A stretch of DNA of 64,000 nucleotides from Ww85 sp963745765 (GTDB lineage: Bacteria; Desulfobacterota; Desulfobulbia; Desulfobulbales; Desulfocapsaceae), in contig CAVUYQ010000020.1 in NCBI GenBank assembly GCA_963745765.1, positions 62,001 to 126,000 on the forward strand, read 5' to 3'. The translations under genes and the position numbers were made by a program. The notes under the pieces are model-generated. The model worked only from the letters and a program-made list of their open reading frames with translations, had not been told where the DNA came from and made no database searches. Below, in pieces: positions 36,708 through 46,178 of this stretch (its first letter is position 1; each line of letters opens with the position of its first letter).

Positions 36708-37718
36708 TCAGGTTTTCTTTATCCCCATTTCAGACCAGAGACGCAATAGCCGACCACTGCCTTCCGGGTTGACGACGCGCGGCAGCATCTCTCCTTTGAG
36801 CAGGGCCTCGACCTGCTCGACAACACTCCAGGCCTGGTTTTCGGCATTCTGCACCGTCAATCCGCCAAGGTGAGGAGTGGCAACAATACCGGGAAGCGCT
36901 GCCATATGGGACGACGGCCGCTGGTCCGTGCCGCGCCCGACATCCATGGCCACCCTGGTGATGCGTTTTTCCCTGATGGCTGCTTCAAGCGCCGCCTCGT
37001 CCACCAGATTACCGCGGGAGACATTAACAAAACAGGCGTCCGGTTTCATCAGTGCCAGGGCCCCGGCATCTATCAGGTTCTCCGTTTCTTCAGTGGCGGC
37101 GGCCAGCGGCAACACATAATCAGAGGTTCTCAGCAGCGTCTGCATATCTACCTGCTCGACTCCCTGCCGCTCCGCCGTGACATAGGGATCACTGACCAGT
37201 ACCCGCATACCCAAAGCCAGCAGTATATCGGTCAGGTAGCGGCCGACGGCTCCATAGCCGATAATGCCCGCCGTGCTGCCGTGCAGCTGCCGTCCCATGT
37301 TTGACGGAGGCATTTCCCCTTTTTGAAAGGCAAGCGTCGATGCCGTCACGTCGCGGGACAGATCGAGCATCATGGCCAGGGCCATCTCGGCAGTTGCCGG
37401 GATGAAGGCTGGAACCGAGTTGGCCACGAGAATGTTGTTGGCCGAGGCCGCGGCAACATCGACATCACTGATATCCACCTGCGCCCGCAGGAACACGGCA
37501 AGATCAGGCAGACGTTCAAAAATGGCCGTCTTGCCGTGGGTTGCCCGGTGACAGACCACGACCTGGCAACCGCGGGCGGCTTCTATCAGTTCATCGGTTT
37601 CAAGATTCCGCTCCAACGGGTTGCGCACCACTTCAGCGAGGTTCACCAGTGCGGCATAGGCCTTTTTGAAATAGACCTCAAGATCTTCAGGATTATGGGA
37701 GAGAAATATTTTCAGCAT
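36708..37718 (-). CDS. D-isomer-specific 2-hydroxyacid dehydrogenase
   Basis: 336 residues. NAD-binding motif IIGYGAVGRYLTDIL at about 152-166, catalytic Arg/Glu/His set in NVSRGNLVDEAAL, VAMDVGRGTDQRPSSH and VATPHLGGLT. Reduces a 2-oxoacid or oxidises the D-2-hydroxyacid; the atypical AMDVGRGTDQRP segment, where AxDVFexEP is usual, hints at a non-standard substrate. First codon at 37718. The following gene upstream (37740-38795, another hydroxyacid oxidoreductase) ends 21 bp away on the same strand, so both are probably co-transcribed and may interconvert stereoisomers of one hydroxyacid. Confidence 0.9.
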   Translation of the reverse strand: MLKIFLSHNPEDLEVYFKKAYAALVNLAEVVRNPLERNLETDELIEAARGCQVVVCHRATHGKTAIFERLPDLAVFLRAQVDISDVDVAAASANNILVANSVPAFIPATAEMALAMMLDLSRDVTASTLAFQKGEMPPSNMGRQLHGSTAGIIGYGAVGRYLTDILLALGMRVLVSDPYVTAERQGVEQVDMQTLLRTSDYVLPLAAATEETENLIDAGALALMKPDACFVNVSRGNLVDEAALEAAIREKRITRVAMDVGRGTDQRPSSHMAALPGIVATPHLGGLTVQNAENQAWSVVEQVEALLKGEMLPRVVNPEGSGRLLRLWSEMGIKKT

Positions 37719-37739
37719 TGTTCTGTGAGCGTTTGTCCA

Positions 37740-38795
37740 TTATTGGGGGGTCGGGGGGACAATGGCAAATTTTTCGGCCCATTCGTTTAACATTTCCATG
37801 ATTCCCGGGAATAACACCACACCGTCTTTCAGTGCAGCCCGCCGACGTGCGAGGCCTGCTTCACCCGGCAAACGAACCTGGTCGTCGCCGGGGACGGTAG
37901 TGCTTTTCCGGCAGGCGTCAGCCAACCAGCTTGATTCTCTTTTAAAGGCAGCCGCTCCGCTGAAGGCCTCTAAATCCTGCACCTGTACATACACCGTGGC
38001 TCCCCAGTCCGTGGTGCCATCGGCGCGGCCATAGCCGGCCAGCCCCGCGGTCAGTGCCTCGACCAGCAAGCCCAGCGCATAGCCCTTGTGGCCACTGTCC
38101 AGACCACCCAGCGGTAAAATGCTGCCGGGCGGGTCGGCAAAGACAACCGACGGGTCATCACTTACCCGGCCCTCCGGGTCCTTGACCCACGGGTGCGGTA
38201 ATTTTCGACCCGCTTTTTTACTGCGCATGGATAGTCCGACAGTAGTGCTCGACATGCTGATGTCGAGTATCACCGGATCACCATTCGTCGGGAAGCAGGC
38301 AGCAATCGGGTTGGGGGAATAGACGGGGCTGTTACCGCCATGCGGGGCAACCGTGCTGTTTGCCGGATCTGAGCTGATCAACATGCCGATCAGGTTGCGT
38401 TCGGCAATCGGCCGCAGGTAGGCAGCCAGGCAGGCGATATGATGACAGCGCCGAATGACCACAGTGCCGGTGCCAAAAGTGACAGCCATGTCAGCCGCAG
38501 TATCGAAGGCGCGCTCAACCAGCCAGGGTCCCGGCAGGTTTTTACCATCCCAGACTTCTGCCACCGGCCGTGACGAAATCACCTCCGGCTCGCCATCAAG
38601 CAGCAGGCCTCCCTTTTCAATGCTTTTGAGATAGGGGCCGAGCAGCTGCAAGCCGTGGGTGGTATGTCCCATCAGGTCCCCTTCAACCAGAATTCTCGCA
38701 ACGACTGCCGCCCGCGGTGAAGTCATTCCCGCCGCAACAAGCAGATCGGTGGCAAAGGTTGTCAATGACGCTGCGCTATAGCGTGTGTTCACCAT
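37740..38795 (-). CDS. Ldh2/malate-L-sulfolactate dehydrogenase family protein
   Basis: 351 residues of the NAD(P)-dependent Ldh2 family, unrelated to classical lactate dehydrogenase. Catalytic His in GHTTHGLQLL (about 43-52), cofactor-binding stretch RRCHHIACLAAYL, and substrate region NPIAACFPTNGDPVILDISMS, followed by GGLDSGHKGYALGLLVEAL. Reduces 2-oxoacids to the L-hydroxyacid, or acts in sulfolactate/ureidoglycolate metabolism. A second, more conventional paralogue is at 47195-48268. ATG at 38795 with GGAGGGAAG upstream. Paired with a D-specific dehydrogenase. Confidence 0.9.
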   Translation of the reverse strand: MVNTRYSAASLTTFATDLLVAAGMTSPRAAVVARILVEGDLMGHTTHGLQLLGPYLKSIEKGGLLLDGEPEVISSRPVAEVWDGKNLPGPWLVERAFDTAADMAVTFGTGTVVIRRCHHIACLAAYLRPIAERNLIGMLISSDPANSTVAPHGGNSPVYSPNPIAACFPTNGDPVILDISMSSTTVGLSMRSKKAGRKLPHPWVKDPEGRVSDDPSVVFADPPGSILPLGGLDSGHKGYALGLLVEALTAGLAGYGRADGTTDWGATVYVQVQDLEAFSGAAAFKRESSWLADACRKSTTVPGDDQVRLPGEAGLARRRAALKDGVVLFPGIMEMLNEWAEKFAIVPPTPQ

Positions 38796-38863
38796 CTTCT
38801 TCCCTCCAGAAAAGACTTTGAGGTTACCTTAAATAACCGCTTACACCACGTTCTCAACCGCAA

Positions 38864-39703
38864 TCAGAAGTCGTAGAGCTCAGCCGGGTTGTCAACCAGG
38901 ATCCTGCTGCGAACATTTTCATCATCCACCCAGTCAAGAAGCAGGTCGAGCAGATCGGCCTCATCCGGTGGATTTTTCTGACCCGGATGCGGCCAATTGC
39001 TGGCCCACAGCATCCGCTCGGGTGCGGCCTTGGCCAGGGCCCGAGCCTCGGGGAGAATATCCGTCCAATCAGGAGGACCTGACAGCGAAGATTCATAGGG
39101 AGCAGAGAGCTTAACCCAGCAACGGCCGGTTTCAAGAAACTCCAGCAGCACCTTGAAAGCCGGATCGTCAGTAGGAACCGGTCCCATGAATCGCCCGACA
39201 TGGTCGACAACCAGATCGCAGCCAATCCGTCCCAGCAGATCCTGCCGCTCGGGAAATTCCCTGCCGTTCATCTGCAGCTGAATGTGCCAGCCGAAATTGC
39301 TCACACGGGCCGCCATCTCCTCGAAAATATCCCAGGGCAGCGCGCCACCGGGCAGCATGTGAAAACGTACGCCCCGGACACCGAGATCGGTAAGTCGCTG
39401 CAACTCTTCGTCGGTTGCCGACAGATCCGCCACCATCACACCGCGGGCATTTTCCCCGAAAGCCTTCATGGCCTCCAGCTGACAGGAGTTGTCTTTTCCA
39501 TAGGTGGTTGGCTGAACGACAACAACCCGCTCAAGCTTAAGACGGGCCTGCACGGAGCGGTAATCATTCACCCAGGCATCCGGCGGCGTCATCAGTGCCG
39601 TCGGTGCCGAGGCGAATTCACTATTATAAAAATGCATATGGGTATCACAACTTCCACTCGGAGCAATCAGCCTCGGACTCTTTCTATCTTCTGATGCAGC
39701 CAT
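38864..39703 (-). CDS. Amidohydrolase-superfamily lactonase/isomerase (LigI / galactarolactone isomerase-like)
   Basis: 279 residues, amidohydrolase-2 barrel. Metal-site motif DTHMHFYN at about 20-27, VRGVRFHML in the barrel, VVDHVGRF at about 166-173, and terminal ASNWPHPG with Asp in VDNPAELY. The family includes 2-pyrone-4,6-dicarboxylate lactonase and D-galactarolactone isomerase. It lies 27 bp from a uronate dehydrogenase on the same strand, whose product is an aldarolactone, so lactone isomerisation or opening is the favoured role (inference from neighbourhood). Starts at 39703. Confidence 0.88.
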   Translation of the reverse strand: MAASEDRKSPRLIAPSGSCDTHMHFYNSEFASAPTALMTPPDAWVNDYRSVQARLKLERVVVVQPTTYGKDNSCQLEAMKAFGENARGVMVADLSATDEELQRLTDLGVRGVRFHMLPGGALPWDIFEEMAARVSNFGWHIQLQMNGREFPERQDLLGRIGCDLVVDHVGRFMGPVPTDDPAFKVLLEFLETGRCWVKLSAPYESSLSGPPDWTDILPEARALAKAAPERMLWASNWPHPGQKNPPDEADLLDLLLDWVDDENVRSRILVDNPAELYDF

Positions 39704-39730
39704 TATCCGTTCCCTCCCCCTCTATCGGGT

Positions 39731-40637
39731 TTAATCAATTTTATCCAGATCGCCGGCGAACTCCATGGCACAATAGGGACCTCCCTGGAAGAACCCCTCG
39801 GCCGGAGGTTCATCGCCCTGTACCGCCTTGATAGCCGAAACAACCGCGGCCTGATCGGCAACGTCCGTAGTGCCGCTCCTGGACATGGCTTTGTCCCGTT
39901 CCCGGGCCTGGCGCTGTGCTGCAAATATTTCTTCTGCAAATTCCTCCGAATTATCCCGGGGACGATATCCCAGACGTTCAGCCGGCGTATTGTCCCACCA
40001 GCTGCGCTCGTTTCCGGATACCCCCCAGACCACCTCGTAATGAACCGACAGCGGTGCATCAAGACAAAGCCGGGCGAGCTGCACCATATCCCGGTAGCTG
40101 AGCCAGCAACTGAGCATTCGCACGTTCAGCGGCCGGGGCTGAAATGAGCCGATCCGCATACAGATAATACTCATGCCGTGCTTATCGGCATAAAGTCGCG
40201 CCAGTGCCTCCCCGAACACCTTGGTGGCAGCGTAACGGCAATCCGGCCGCGGCGGATCATCAACCGTCAGCTTCCGGTCTCTCCGGTAGTAACCGATAAG
40301 ATGGTTGGTACTGGCAAAAACAAAGCGCTTCACGCCATGCCTGCCGGGCAGCCTCAAAGGTGTTGAAGGCCCCGAGAATATTGCTTTTCAACACCTCATC
40401 CCAGGTGCCCTCCTCGGCCTTTCCGCCCAGGTGAATGACAGCATCAACCCCGTCCATGAGCGCATCGACCTCATCAGGGTTATCCAGATTGGCCAGCATG
40501 ATTTCCTCTCCGGGTTTCGGATCCCCGAAAGGCCTGCGGTGCGAAAGACGCATGACCGGATATACACCCCTGAGTTCTTCGCGCAGCACCCGCCCGATAA
40601 CACCATCCGCACCGGTTATCAAAATACGATTATACAT
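39731..40637 (-). pseudogene. udh: Uronate dehydrogenase, one frameshift
   Basis: Oxidises glucuronate/galacturonate to the aldarolactone with NAD. Rejoined length about 301 residues, with a C-terminal extension of about 35 over known Udh. Part 1 (40637-40260): ITGADGVIGRVLRE, then VIHLGGKAEEGTWDEVLKSN and FEAARQ. Part 2: GVKRFVFASTNHLIGYY, catalytic YAATK, RMLSCWLSYRD and VVWGVSGNERSWWDN. These blocks match Agrobacterium uronate dehydrogenase in order and spacing. Register is lost at about 40340, where FEAARQ should continue directly as HGVKRF; a single-base indel explains it. The activity depends on whether the lesion is real. Grouped with the amidohydrolase, two SDR/epimerase genes and the enolase-superfamily gene. 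Confidence 0.87.
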
Positions 40638-40760
40638 TACCAGCCCCTGTCATTTTGCAACATCCCGTCACCAGGCGTAAAAATCCCTGTCATTCGTCAA
40701 GATGCCCCTGTCGAAAATTGCCCCGTTCAAGAGACCTCAGCCTTACCGGCAGATGAGCCG

Positions 40761-41783
40761 TTACCTGCCGGCAGCAACTGCCTGCATCTGCTTCTTCCAT
40801 CCAGCGAACAGTTCGACCAGCCTGTCCTCGAAAACATCCTTTACCGGATCAACCCGGTTTGCTTCCTTCTCAAACCAGGCAACCATCATCCTGATCCCGT
40901 CAAGCAGTGAAATATCACACCTGAAATCAGGAATGACGCTCCTGATCTTGGCGTTGTCGAACAGTCCCGGGAAGGTTTTTTCCAGGCACAGGTGAGAGAA
41001 CAAGGCTCCATCGGCTTCGACCAGAAGCTCGGATGGTATATGAACGATAGCGGGTTCAATACCGAGAACCTTGCCGAAGGCAAGATAGAGGTCTTCCCAG
41101 CGACAGCGCTCTTCACTGCAGGCATGATAGGCCTGTCCATAAGTTTGCGGGTTGCCCAGCACGCCGACAAAGGCCTTGGCAAGATCCGGCGCGAAGGTGA
41201 AACTCCACGGGGTCGATCCGTCGCCGAACATGACCAGCGGCTTACCCTTTCTGATCCGCTCGATTATGCCGTAATTCTGGCGCAATACCCCGACATTGGC
41301 TGCACCCTCTCCATAGGTAAGTGACGGGCGGATGATGGTAATCGGAAGCTGCTGTGCAGCAATCACCGAATGCAGATACCGTTCGACCTGAGCCTTGTCC
41401 CAGGCATAGACGAAGGAGGGATCATCATACAGGGACTCGGCGGATTCCACCGTCGGCACCGTGCTGTACGGACGTTTATAGGCGGCGACACTCGAGCAGA
41501 TGACAATCTGCCCGGCAGCGTCTTTAAAGGCGGCGACCGTCGAGCGGGCATCGGCTTCGTTGAAACAGATCATGTCGATGACCGCATCAAATGATTCCCG
41601 CTGCATACGCGACTCGAAATCGGCGCGCGCTGCCCGGTCACCGGTGATCTGCCGTACCTCGCCATTAAAGGGGAGCGTGCGATTACCCCGGTTGAAGAGT
41701 GTGACCGCGTGTTTTTTTTCAAGCAGGAGATTGACAATCGCCCGGCTGATTACACCGGTTCCTCCCAGGACAAGTACATTCAT
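40761..41783 (-). CDS. NAD-dependent epimerase/dehydratase (extended SDR)
   Basis: 340 residues. Dinucleotide motif VLGGTGVISRAIVNLLLE at about 5-22, DMICFN and SSVAAYK strands, catalytic Tyr/Lys in YAWDKAQVE (about 131-139), then IRPSLTYGEG. Resembles the atypical extended SDRs near CSP41/UDP-sugar epimerases, acting on a sugar or nucleotide sugar. ATG at 41783 with GAGGAAC upstream. It lies between the SDR at 41818 and uronate dehydrogenase, all on the minus strand; the 123-bp gap to uronate dehydrogenase has no visible element. Confidence 0.88.
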   Translation of the reverse strand: MNVLVLGGTGVISRAIVNLLLEKKHAVTLFNRGNRTLPFNGEVRQITGDRAARADFESRMQRESFDAVIDMICFNEADARSTVAAFKDAAGQIVICSSVAAYKRPYSTVPTVESAESLYDDPSFVYAWDKAQVERYLHSVIAAQQLPITIIRPSLTYGEGAANVGVLRQNYGIIERIRKGKPLVMFGDGSTPWSFTFAPDLAKAFVGVLGNPQTYGQAYHACSEERCRWEDLYLAFGKVLGIEPAIVHIPSELLVEADGALFSHLCLEKTFPGLFDNAKIRSVIPDFRCDISLLDGIRMMVAWFEKEANRVDPVKDVFEDRLVELFAGWKKQMQAVAAGR

Positions 41784-41817
41784 GACAGTTCCTCCTTGAA
41801 CGTGCCTTTTTATTCGG

Positions 41818-42582
41818 CTATCTCGTCATCCAGCCGCCGTCCACCAGCAGTGTTGATCCGGTGATATAGCTGCCGGCATCACTGGCCAGGAGCAGGGCCG
41901 GTCCCATGAGATCTTCCGGTTTTCCCCATCGACCCAGTACAACCATGCTGTTGAAATAGTCCCGCAACTCGCCCTGCACCATGCGGTCCGTCAGGGGGGT
42001 GGAAAACGGGCCGGGAGCGATAACGTTGGCAGTAATATTCCAGGGTCCGAGATCCTGGGCCATGGTCCGGGTAATGCCGATCAATCCGGCCTTGGTTGCC
42101 GAGTATGATCCCCTGGCTTCCTTGGTGCAAAGCCCGAAAATAGAACTGATGTTGATGATCCGCCCCCATTTACGCTCTTTCATCTGCGCCGCCAGCTCGC
42201 GTACGAGTACCATCGGTGCGCTCAGGTTCAGTTCCAGCAGCCGGTTCCAGTCATCGTCCTTGATTTCATCGACCGGGTCGGCAACATTTGTGCCGGCATT
42301 GTTGATGATGATGTCCACGCGTCCCATGGTCTGCATGGCCTTGGCCGCCAGCTGCACCGTATCCTGCCGGTTAGAGAGATCCGCCACAAAGGCCTTGCCT
42401 TTGCTGCCGGTTCCCTCGAGGATTTCCGCCATGGCCGTCTCCAGTTCGTCAGCATTGCGGCTGTTAATGACAATATCCGCCCCGGCCTGGGCCAGCCCTT
42501 TTGCCATGGCCAGTCCAAGTCCTTTGCTGCCGCCGGTTACAAGAGCAACCTTGCCTTTCAGATTAAACATATCTTGTATCAT
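41818..42582 (-). CDS. SDR-family oxidoreductase (FabG-like)
   Basis: 254 residues. Cofactor motif TGGSKGLGLAMAKG (about 16-29), NNAG (about 91), catalytic Ser in NISSIFG (about 145), YSATK (about 160), and C-terminal TGSTLLVDGGW. Classical short-chain dehydrogenase using NAD(P). Related sequences act on sugar acids (gluconate 5-dehydrogenase, 2-keto-3-deoxygluconate dehydrogenase) as well as on 3-oxoacyl carriers; here a sugar-acid substrate is more likely. ATG at 42582. First gene of the minus-strand run 42582 to 38864 containing epimerase, uronate dehydrogenase and amidohydrolase. Confidence 0.9.
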   Translation of the reverse strand: MIQDMFNLKGKVALVTGGSKGLGLAMAKGLAQAGADIVINSRNADELETAMAEILEGTGSKGKAFVADLSNRQDTVQLAAKAMQTMGRVDIIINNAGTNVADPVDEIKDDDWNRLLELNLSAPMVLVRELAAQMKERKWGRIINISSIFGLCTKEARGSYSATKAGLIGITRTMAQDLGPWNITANVIAPGPFSTPLTDRMVQGELRDYFNSMVVLGRWGKPEDLMGPALLLASDAGSYITGSTLLVDGGWMTR

Positions 42583-42810
42583 TGTTATGGCTCCAGATGT
42601 TGATTCCAGCGTTTCTCAGTAGCGTTGTGCCCGTGCCTGATTTGTGTTTATGAGAATGCTGGATTTTTTAATGAAGAGGTTCCGGTTATCAGCGTTTCTG
42701 CAGATGGTGAGGCCGTCACCGCTTTAAGAAAAATAATATTCATCCTCTACAACCGGCTGCCGGCGGTGTCGGTATTGTTTGCTGCAGATAAGATCCCTAA
42801 TATTTCGACG

Positions 42811-42855
42811 AAGAGAGCCCTCTGGTCTGTTCCCCGGTGACCAGAGGGCTCTCTT
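42811..42855 (-). terminator. Terminator downstream of TRAP genes
   Basis: AAGAGAGCCCTCTGGTC (42811-42827) / GACCAGAGGGCTCTCTT (42839-42855), perfect 17-bp stem with an 11-nt loop. Lies 47 bp past the end of dctM; marks the boundary between the TRAP operon and the sugar-acid operon. The rest of the 319-bp gap shows nothing further. Confidence 0.8.
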
Positions 42856-42901
42856 GCTGTCCGTGCGGTCAATAACTGATCCGATCCTTCCTCCTGCGTT
42901 G

Positions 42902-44216
42902 TCAGTTTACAAACTTGGGCATCAGCAGGCGCGGCAGGAAGAGAATAAGATCCGGAAAAAGAATGACGACAATCAGCACCCCGAGCATCGGCAGGAGGAT
43001 GATAGCAACGTCTTTCAAGGCTTCCCCAAGCCGTATCTCGCCGATGGCACAGCTGATCAGCAGACACAAACCGTAGGGGGGGGTGACCAGTCCGAAAGCG
43101 AGTGAGATGACGCCGATAATAGCAAAATGGATAGGGTGCAGTCCGGCAAATTCAGCCACCGGCCAGAGAACCGTGCCCAGGATGATGATGGCCGGGATAG
43201 CATCGATAAACATACCGATGAAAAGGAAGGCCCCGGCAACGAGCAATCCGGTGCTGATCGGGCCGGCCCCGAACTGTTTAAGAAAACCGACCAGTGCCAG
43301 GGGGATCTTGTAGTAGGCCAGCAGCCAGCCAAAAGCCGATGCGGTGCCGATACAAAACAGTGATATGGCCGCAAAACGGGCAGATTCATAGAGAACCTTG
43401 GGAATGTCACGAAAGCTGATCGTGTTATAAATAACCATTCCCAGGAGCAGCGAGTAGAGCACCGCGATGGCTGAGGCCTCGGTCGGGGTGAAAAAACCGG
43501 CGACAATACCGCCGACAATGATCATCGGGGTCATCAGCGGCAGCATGGCCTGGAAAATGGCAATAATCGCCTCTTTTATGGTCGATCGTGCATAGATGGG
43601 ATAGTGGTAGATCTTGGCATAGATGTAAACGGTTGCCATCTGCGACAGTGCCACGAGCATGCCGGGAATGACACCGGCAAGAAACAACCCGCCGATGGAG
43701 ACGGTCATCAAGCCTCCCCAGACAACCATCAGGATACTCGGGGGAATGATGACGCCCATTACCGAGGAGCACGCCGTAATGCCCACGGAAAAACTGGAAG
43801 AAAAACCCTGTTTTTTCATCTGCGGGATGAGCAGGGAACCGATACCGGCGGCGTCGGCGGTGGATGATCCGGAGATGCCGGCAAAGAGCATACTCACCAC
43901 GACATTAATATGTCCGAGTCCCCCGGGCAGATGCCCGACCAGGGCTCGAGCCAGCTTGACGAGACGATCGGTGATGCCTGCCGAGTTCATGATGTTGGCT
44001 GCCATCAGAAAAAACGGTACGGCCAGCAGGACAAAGGAATTGTAGGACTTGAACATCTCATTCATCAGAAGAAACGGAGTAAGGCGGATCCAACATAAGG
44101 AAGACGGGAACACAGGCAAGCCCAAGGGCAAATGCCACTGGAACCCGCAGGATTACCAGAACGCCGAATACCAACAATAAAATTGCCCCAACTTGTATGG
44201 TGTCATGAATTATCAC
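42902..44216 (-). pseudogene. dctM: TRAP transporter large membrane subunit (DctM), 5' frameshift
   Basis: 12-span permease of tripartite ATP-independent transporters for organic acids. Typical blocks: FAGISGSSTADAAGIGSLLIP, MGVIIPPSILMVVWGG, GFFTPTEASAIAVLYS, GLVTPPYGLCL. The intact frame starts meaningfully around 44065 (MNEMFKSYNSF). The preceding frame, from about 44216 (GTG) or 44206 (ATG overlapping the dctQ stop), encodes the missing first helices VLVILRVPVAFALGLACVPV and reads LMLDPPYS before losing register near 44065-44085. A second indel at GGGG near 44190 would restore the ATG start. With dctQ and dctP also broken, the transporter is probably non-functional unless these are assembly errors. 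Confidence 0.85.
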
Positions 44217-44689
44217 TCCGCCATAATTTGATGTTGTCGACAGTCTTTTCGATCAAAAACAATATCCACGTGATGCCGGCAATTGGCCAGGCCATGTAGA
44301 TATACACCATCGGCATCTCCGCCATCTCAGAGGTCCTGCATCAGACCGAATTTTACCAGTGGCAGCCCCCAAATGATAAAAATCATGGCCGTCACAAAAA
44401 TCAAGAAATCAACGAACATCCTGCTCAGCGCTTCACCGCGTGACGTTTTGGCTTTAGGAAGCAGATCGACGGTAAAATGGGTTCCATCCCGCACCGCAAC
44501 CATCGACCCGACCAGGATAATCCAGATAAAACAGAACCGGGCCATCTCCTCGGTCCAGATATAACGCGGGATAAAACTGAAATACCGGGCGAAAATCTGA
44601 AGTACTACCGGAATAACCAGCAGACCCATCAAAATAGCCAGGCCTACCTTAAGAAACCGATAATACCCATCCAATATTTTTCTCATCAT
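44203..44689 (-). pseudogene. dctQ: TRAP transporter small membrane subunit (DctQ), one frameshift
   Basis: About 160 residues with four spans. Opening MMRKILDGYYRFLKVGLAIL, then the DctQ motif YIWTEEMARFCFIWIILVGS and VRDGTHFTVDLLP. The first frame ends at 44327 (FGLMQDL). One base off, it continues SEMAEMPMVYIYMAWPIAG and KTVDNIKLWRS to a TGA at 44203-44205, which is exactly the expected fourth helix and end, and whose TGA overlaps an ATG for dctM (ATGA). Indel at about 44325. Upstream lies a diverged repeat (44742-44886). Confidence 0.82.
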
Positions 44690-44741
44690 CGAACTATCCA
44701 GTTTAACAATTAACGCCCGGGAACGCGACCAGGTATTTAAA

Positions 44742-44886
44742 TAGTTTCCATCCTGAAACAGCGCCTTTCCCCTAACTCGTCGTTACTCTCAAAATTTAAT
44801 CCTCGGAATATCAATTATATGCCTGCGGTTAAATTTATCGAACGCCTAGATTTAGGTGAAAATCGCTCATTTCCGGACGAAAACTA
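44742..44886. repeat. MITE-like element, diverged copy B3
   Basis: 145 bp between dctP and dctQ. Ends TAGTTTCCATCCTGAAA and TTTCCGGACGAAAACTA are imperfect inverted repeats. Interior CTCAAAATTTAATCC-TCGGAATATC...TATATGCC-TGCGGTTAAATTT follows the same stem-loop plan as copies at 50661 and 60811 (about 75% similar by eye in the core). Confidence 0.65.
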
Positions 44887-44892
44887 AATAGA

Positions 44893-44927
44893 ATAAAAGC
44901 CGGGAGTCTTGAGGTCCCGGCTTTATT
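44893..44927 (-). terminator. Terminator after dctP
   Basis: AAAGCCGGGA (44896-44905) / TCCCGGCTTT (44915-44924), with flanking AATA/TATT pairing and A/T-rich sequence on both sides. It overlaps the last codons of the dctP reading frame, indicating that the natural dctP stop was lost. Confidence 0.75.
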
Positions 44928-45969
44928 ATCCACTACCTACAGGTGTTTCTGACTTGGTTTTTACAGACGCTGGTTCTATTGCGCATTCATAATCTTCATA
45001 GAACATGGGCACACCGCTCTTCAAAATACTCCTTGAGGACCGGCTAGCGGCGGCAACCAGCTGGTCGCGATCCTTGAAATAGATCGTCTTCAATTTGCCT
45101 TCGGCTTGCATCTGGTATCAACTTCTGACGGTCTTCGTAGACTCGAGAATGCGGCCATAGGTGCCGGCATCCTTGCCAGCCTGCAGAATGGCCGCCTGAA
45201 GATCTTCGGGCAGCCTCTGGAAGGTCTTGTTGCTGAAGCAGAGCGGACGAACGGTGATGGCATGGGCGGTCATTGCGATGTCCGGACCGACTTCATAGAA
45301 CTTCATCTGCTGAATGCCGGCAGCCTCGTTCTCGGCCGCATCGATGACGCCGGTCTGAATAGCGTTGTAAACCTCGGCATAGGCGATAACGGTCGGGGCC
45401 ATGCCGAAGGCTTAGAACATGCTGGTCTGGATCGGAGCGCCCATGACGCGGATCGGCATATCCTTGACGTCGGCCATGGTCTGAACCGGTTTATTGACGA
45501 TCAGCTGCCGTGTCCCGCCGCCACCGTAGCCGATCAGACGAACATCGGCCTTCTCAAGGATATCATCTTTGATCGGATCCAGCGCGTCGCCGCCAAGAAC
45601 CTTGCTCCAGTCCATCTGATTTTTGTACAGCATCGGCGGATCCATCAGTGAAGCCATCTTGGAGAAGGTTGACATGTGAGATGGGGAGACGACGGCATAG
45701 TCAACCGACATGCCCTGGTTCATATAGGCAAAGTAATCTTTCTCAAGGCCAAGTTCGCTGTTGAGATGCATGACGAACTCAATGGATTTGTCACCGGTGT
45801 AATAAAGCTTTACCAGTTCCTCGAACTTGCGCATCAGGCGAGTAAAAGCGTGATTTTCGTCAAACTGGCTGGCACCGTGGAATGTAAAATCAGCTGCCTG
45901 GGACACCGAAATGGTCATGAAACAGGTAAAAAAAGCAACAAAGACTACACGAAATAATTTACTTTTCAT
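44926..45969 (-). pseudogene. dctP: TRAP substrate-binding protein (DctP), two in-frame stop codons
   Basis: Periplasmic solute-binding protein of about 340 residues. Signal peptide: MKSKLFRVVFVAFFTCF..., cleaved near SQAADF. Family features VSPSHMSTFSKMASLMDPP, GGGGTRQLIVNKPVQTMADV, and AYAEVYNAIQTGVIDAAEN are clear. The frame is interrupted by TAA at 45412-45414 (MF-stop-AFGMAP) and by TGA at 45118-45120 (VRS-stop-YQMQAEGK), both in the same register, so these are nonsense substitutions rather than indels. The C-terminus after about SILKS is atypical and runs into the terminator. This points to genuine decay of the TRAP operon. No ligand can be deduced with confidence. Confidence 0.87.
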
Positions 45970-46142
45970 CGTTTCCTTCCTCCTTTTTACAAGTTATCCA
46001 GCTAAACTCCGACAGGTTTTCACTTCGCTCTTACAGCAAAGTGCTCTCTATGAACGTCCTTTTTCCCCTCCGGAAGACTTCCAAAGATCGTCAAACATTA
46101 CCGACCTCAGCCTTCCTTTGTCAAGCATTATATATACTGCCT

Positions 46143-46178
46143 TGTGCAATTGTCGCCAACAATGTCGACAATGGCACA
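46143..46178. promoter_or_regulatory. Inverted repeat upstream of dctP
   Basis: TGTGCAATTGTCG (46143-46155) pairs with CGACAATGGCACA (46166-46178), 12 of 13 matched, about 175 bp upstream of the dctP start. A TATAAT-like box (minus strand, 46127-46132) lies between it and dctP, so this may be an operator of the TRAP promoter. Confidence 0.35.

Noticed and set aside
45118..45414. In-frame TGA in dctP as a selenocysteine codon
   Set aside because: The position is not a known catalytic Cys/Sec site in substrate-binding proteins and a TAA stop also interrupts the frame.
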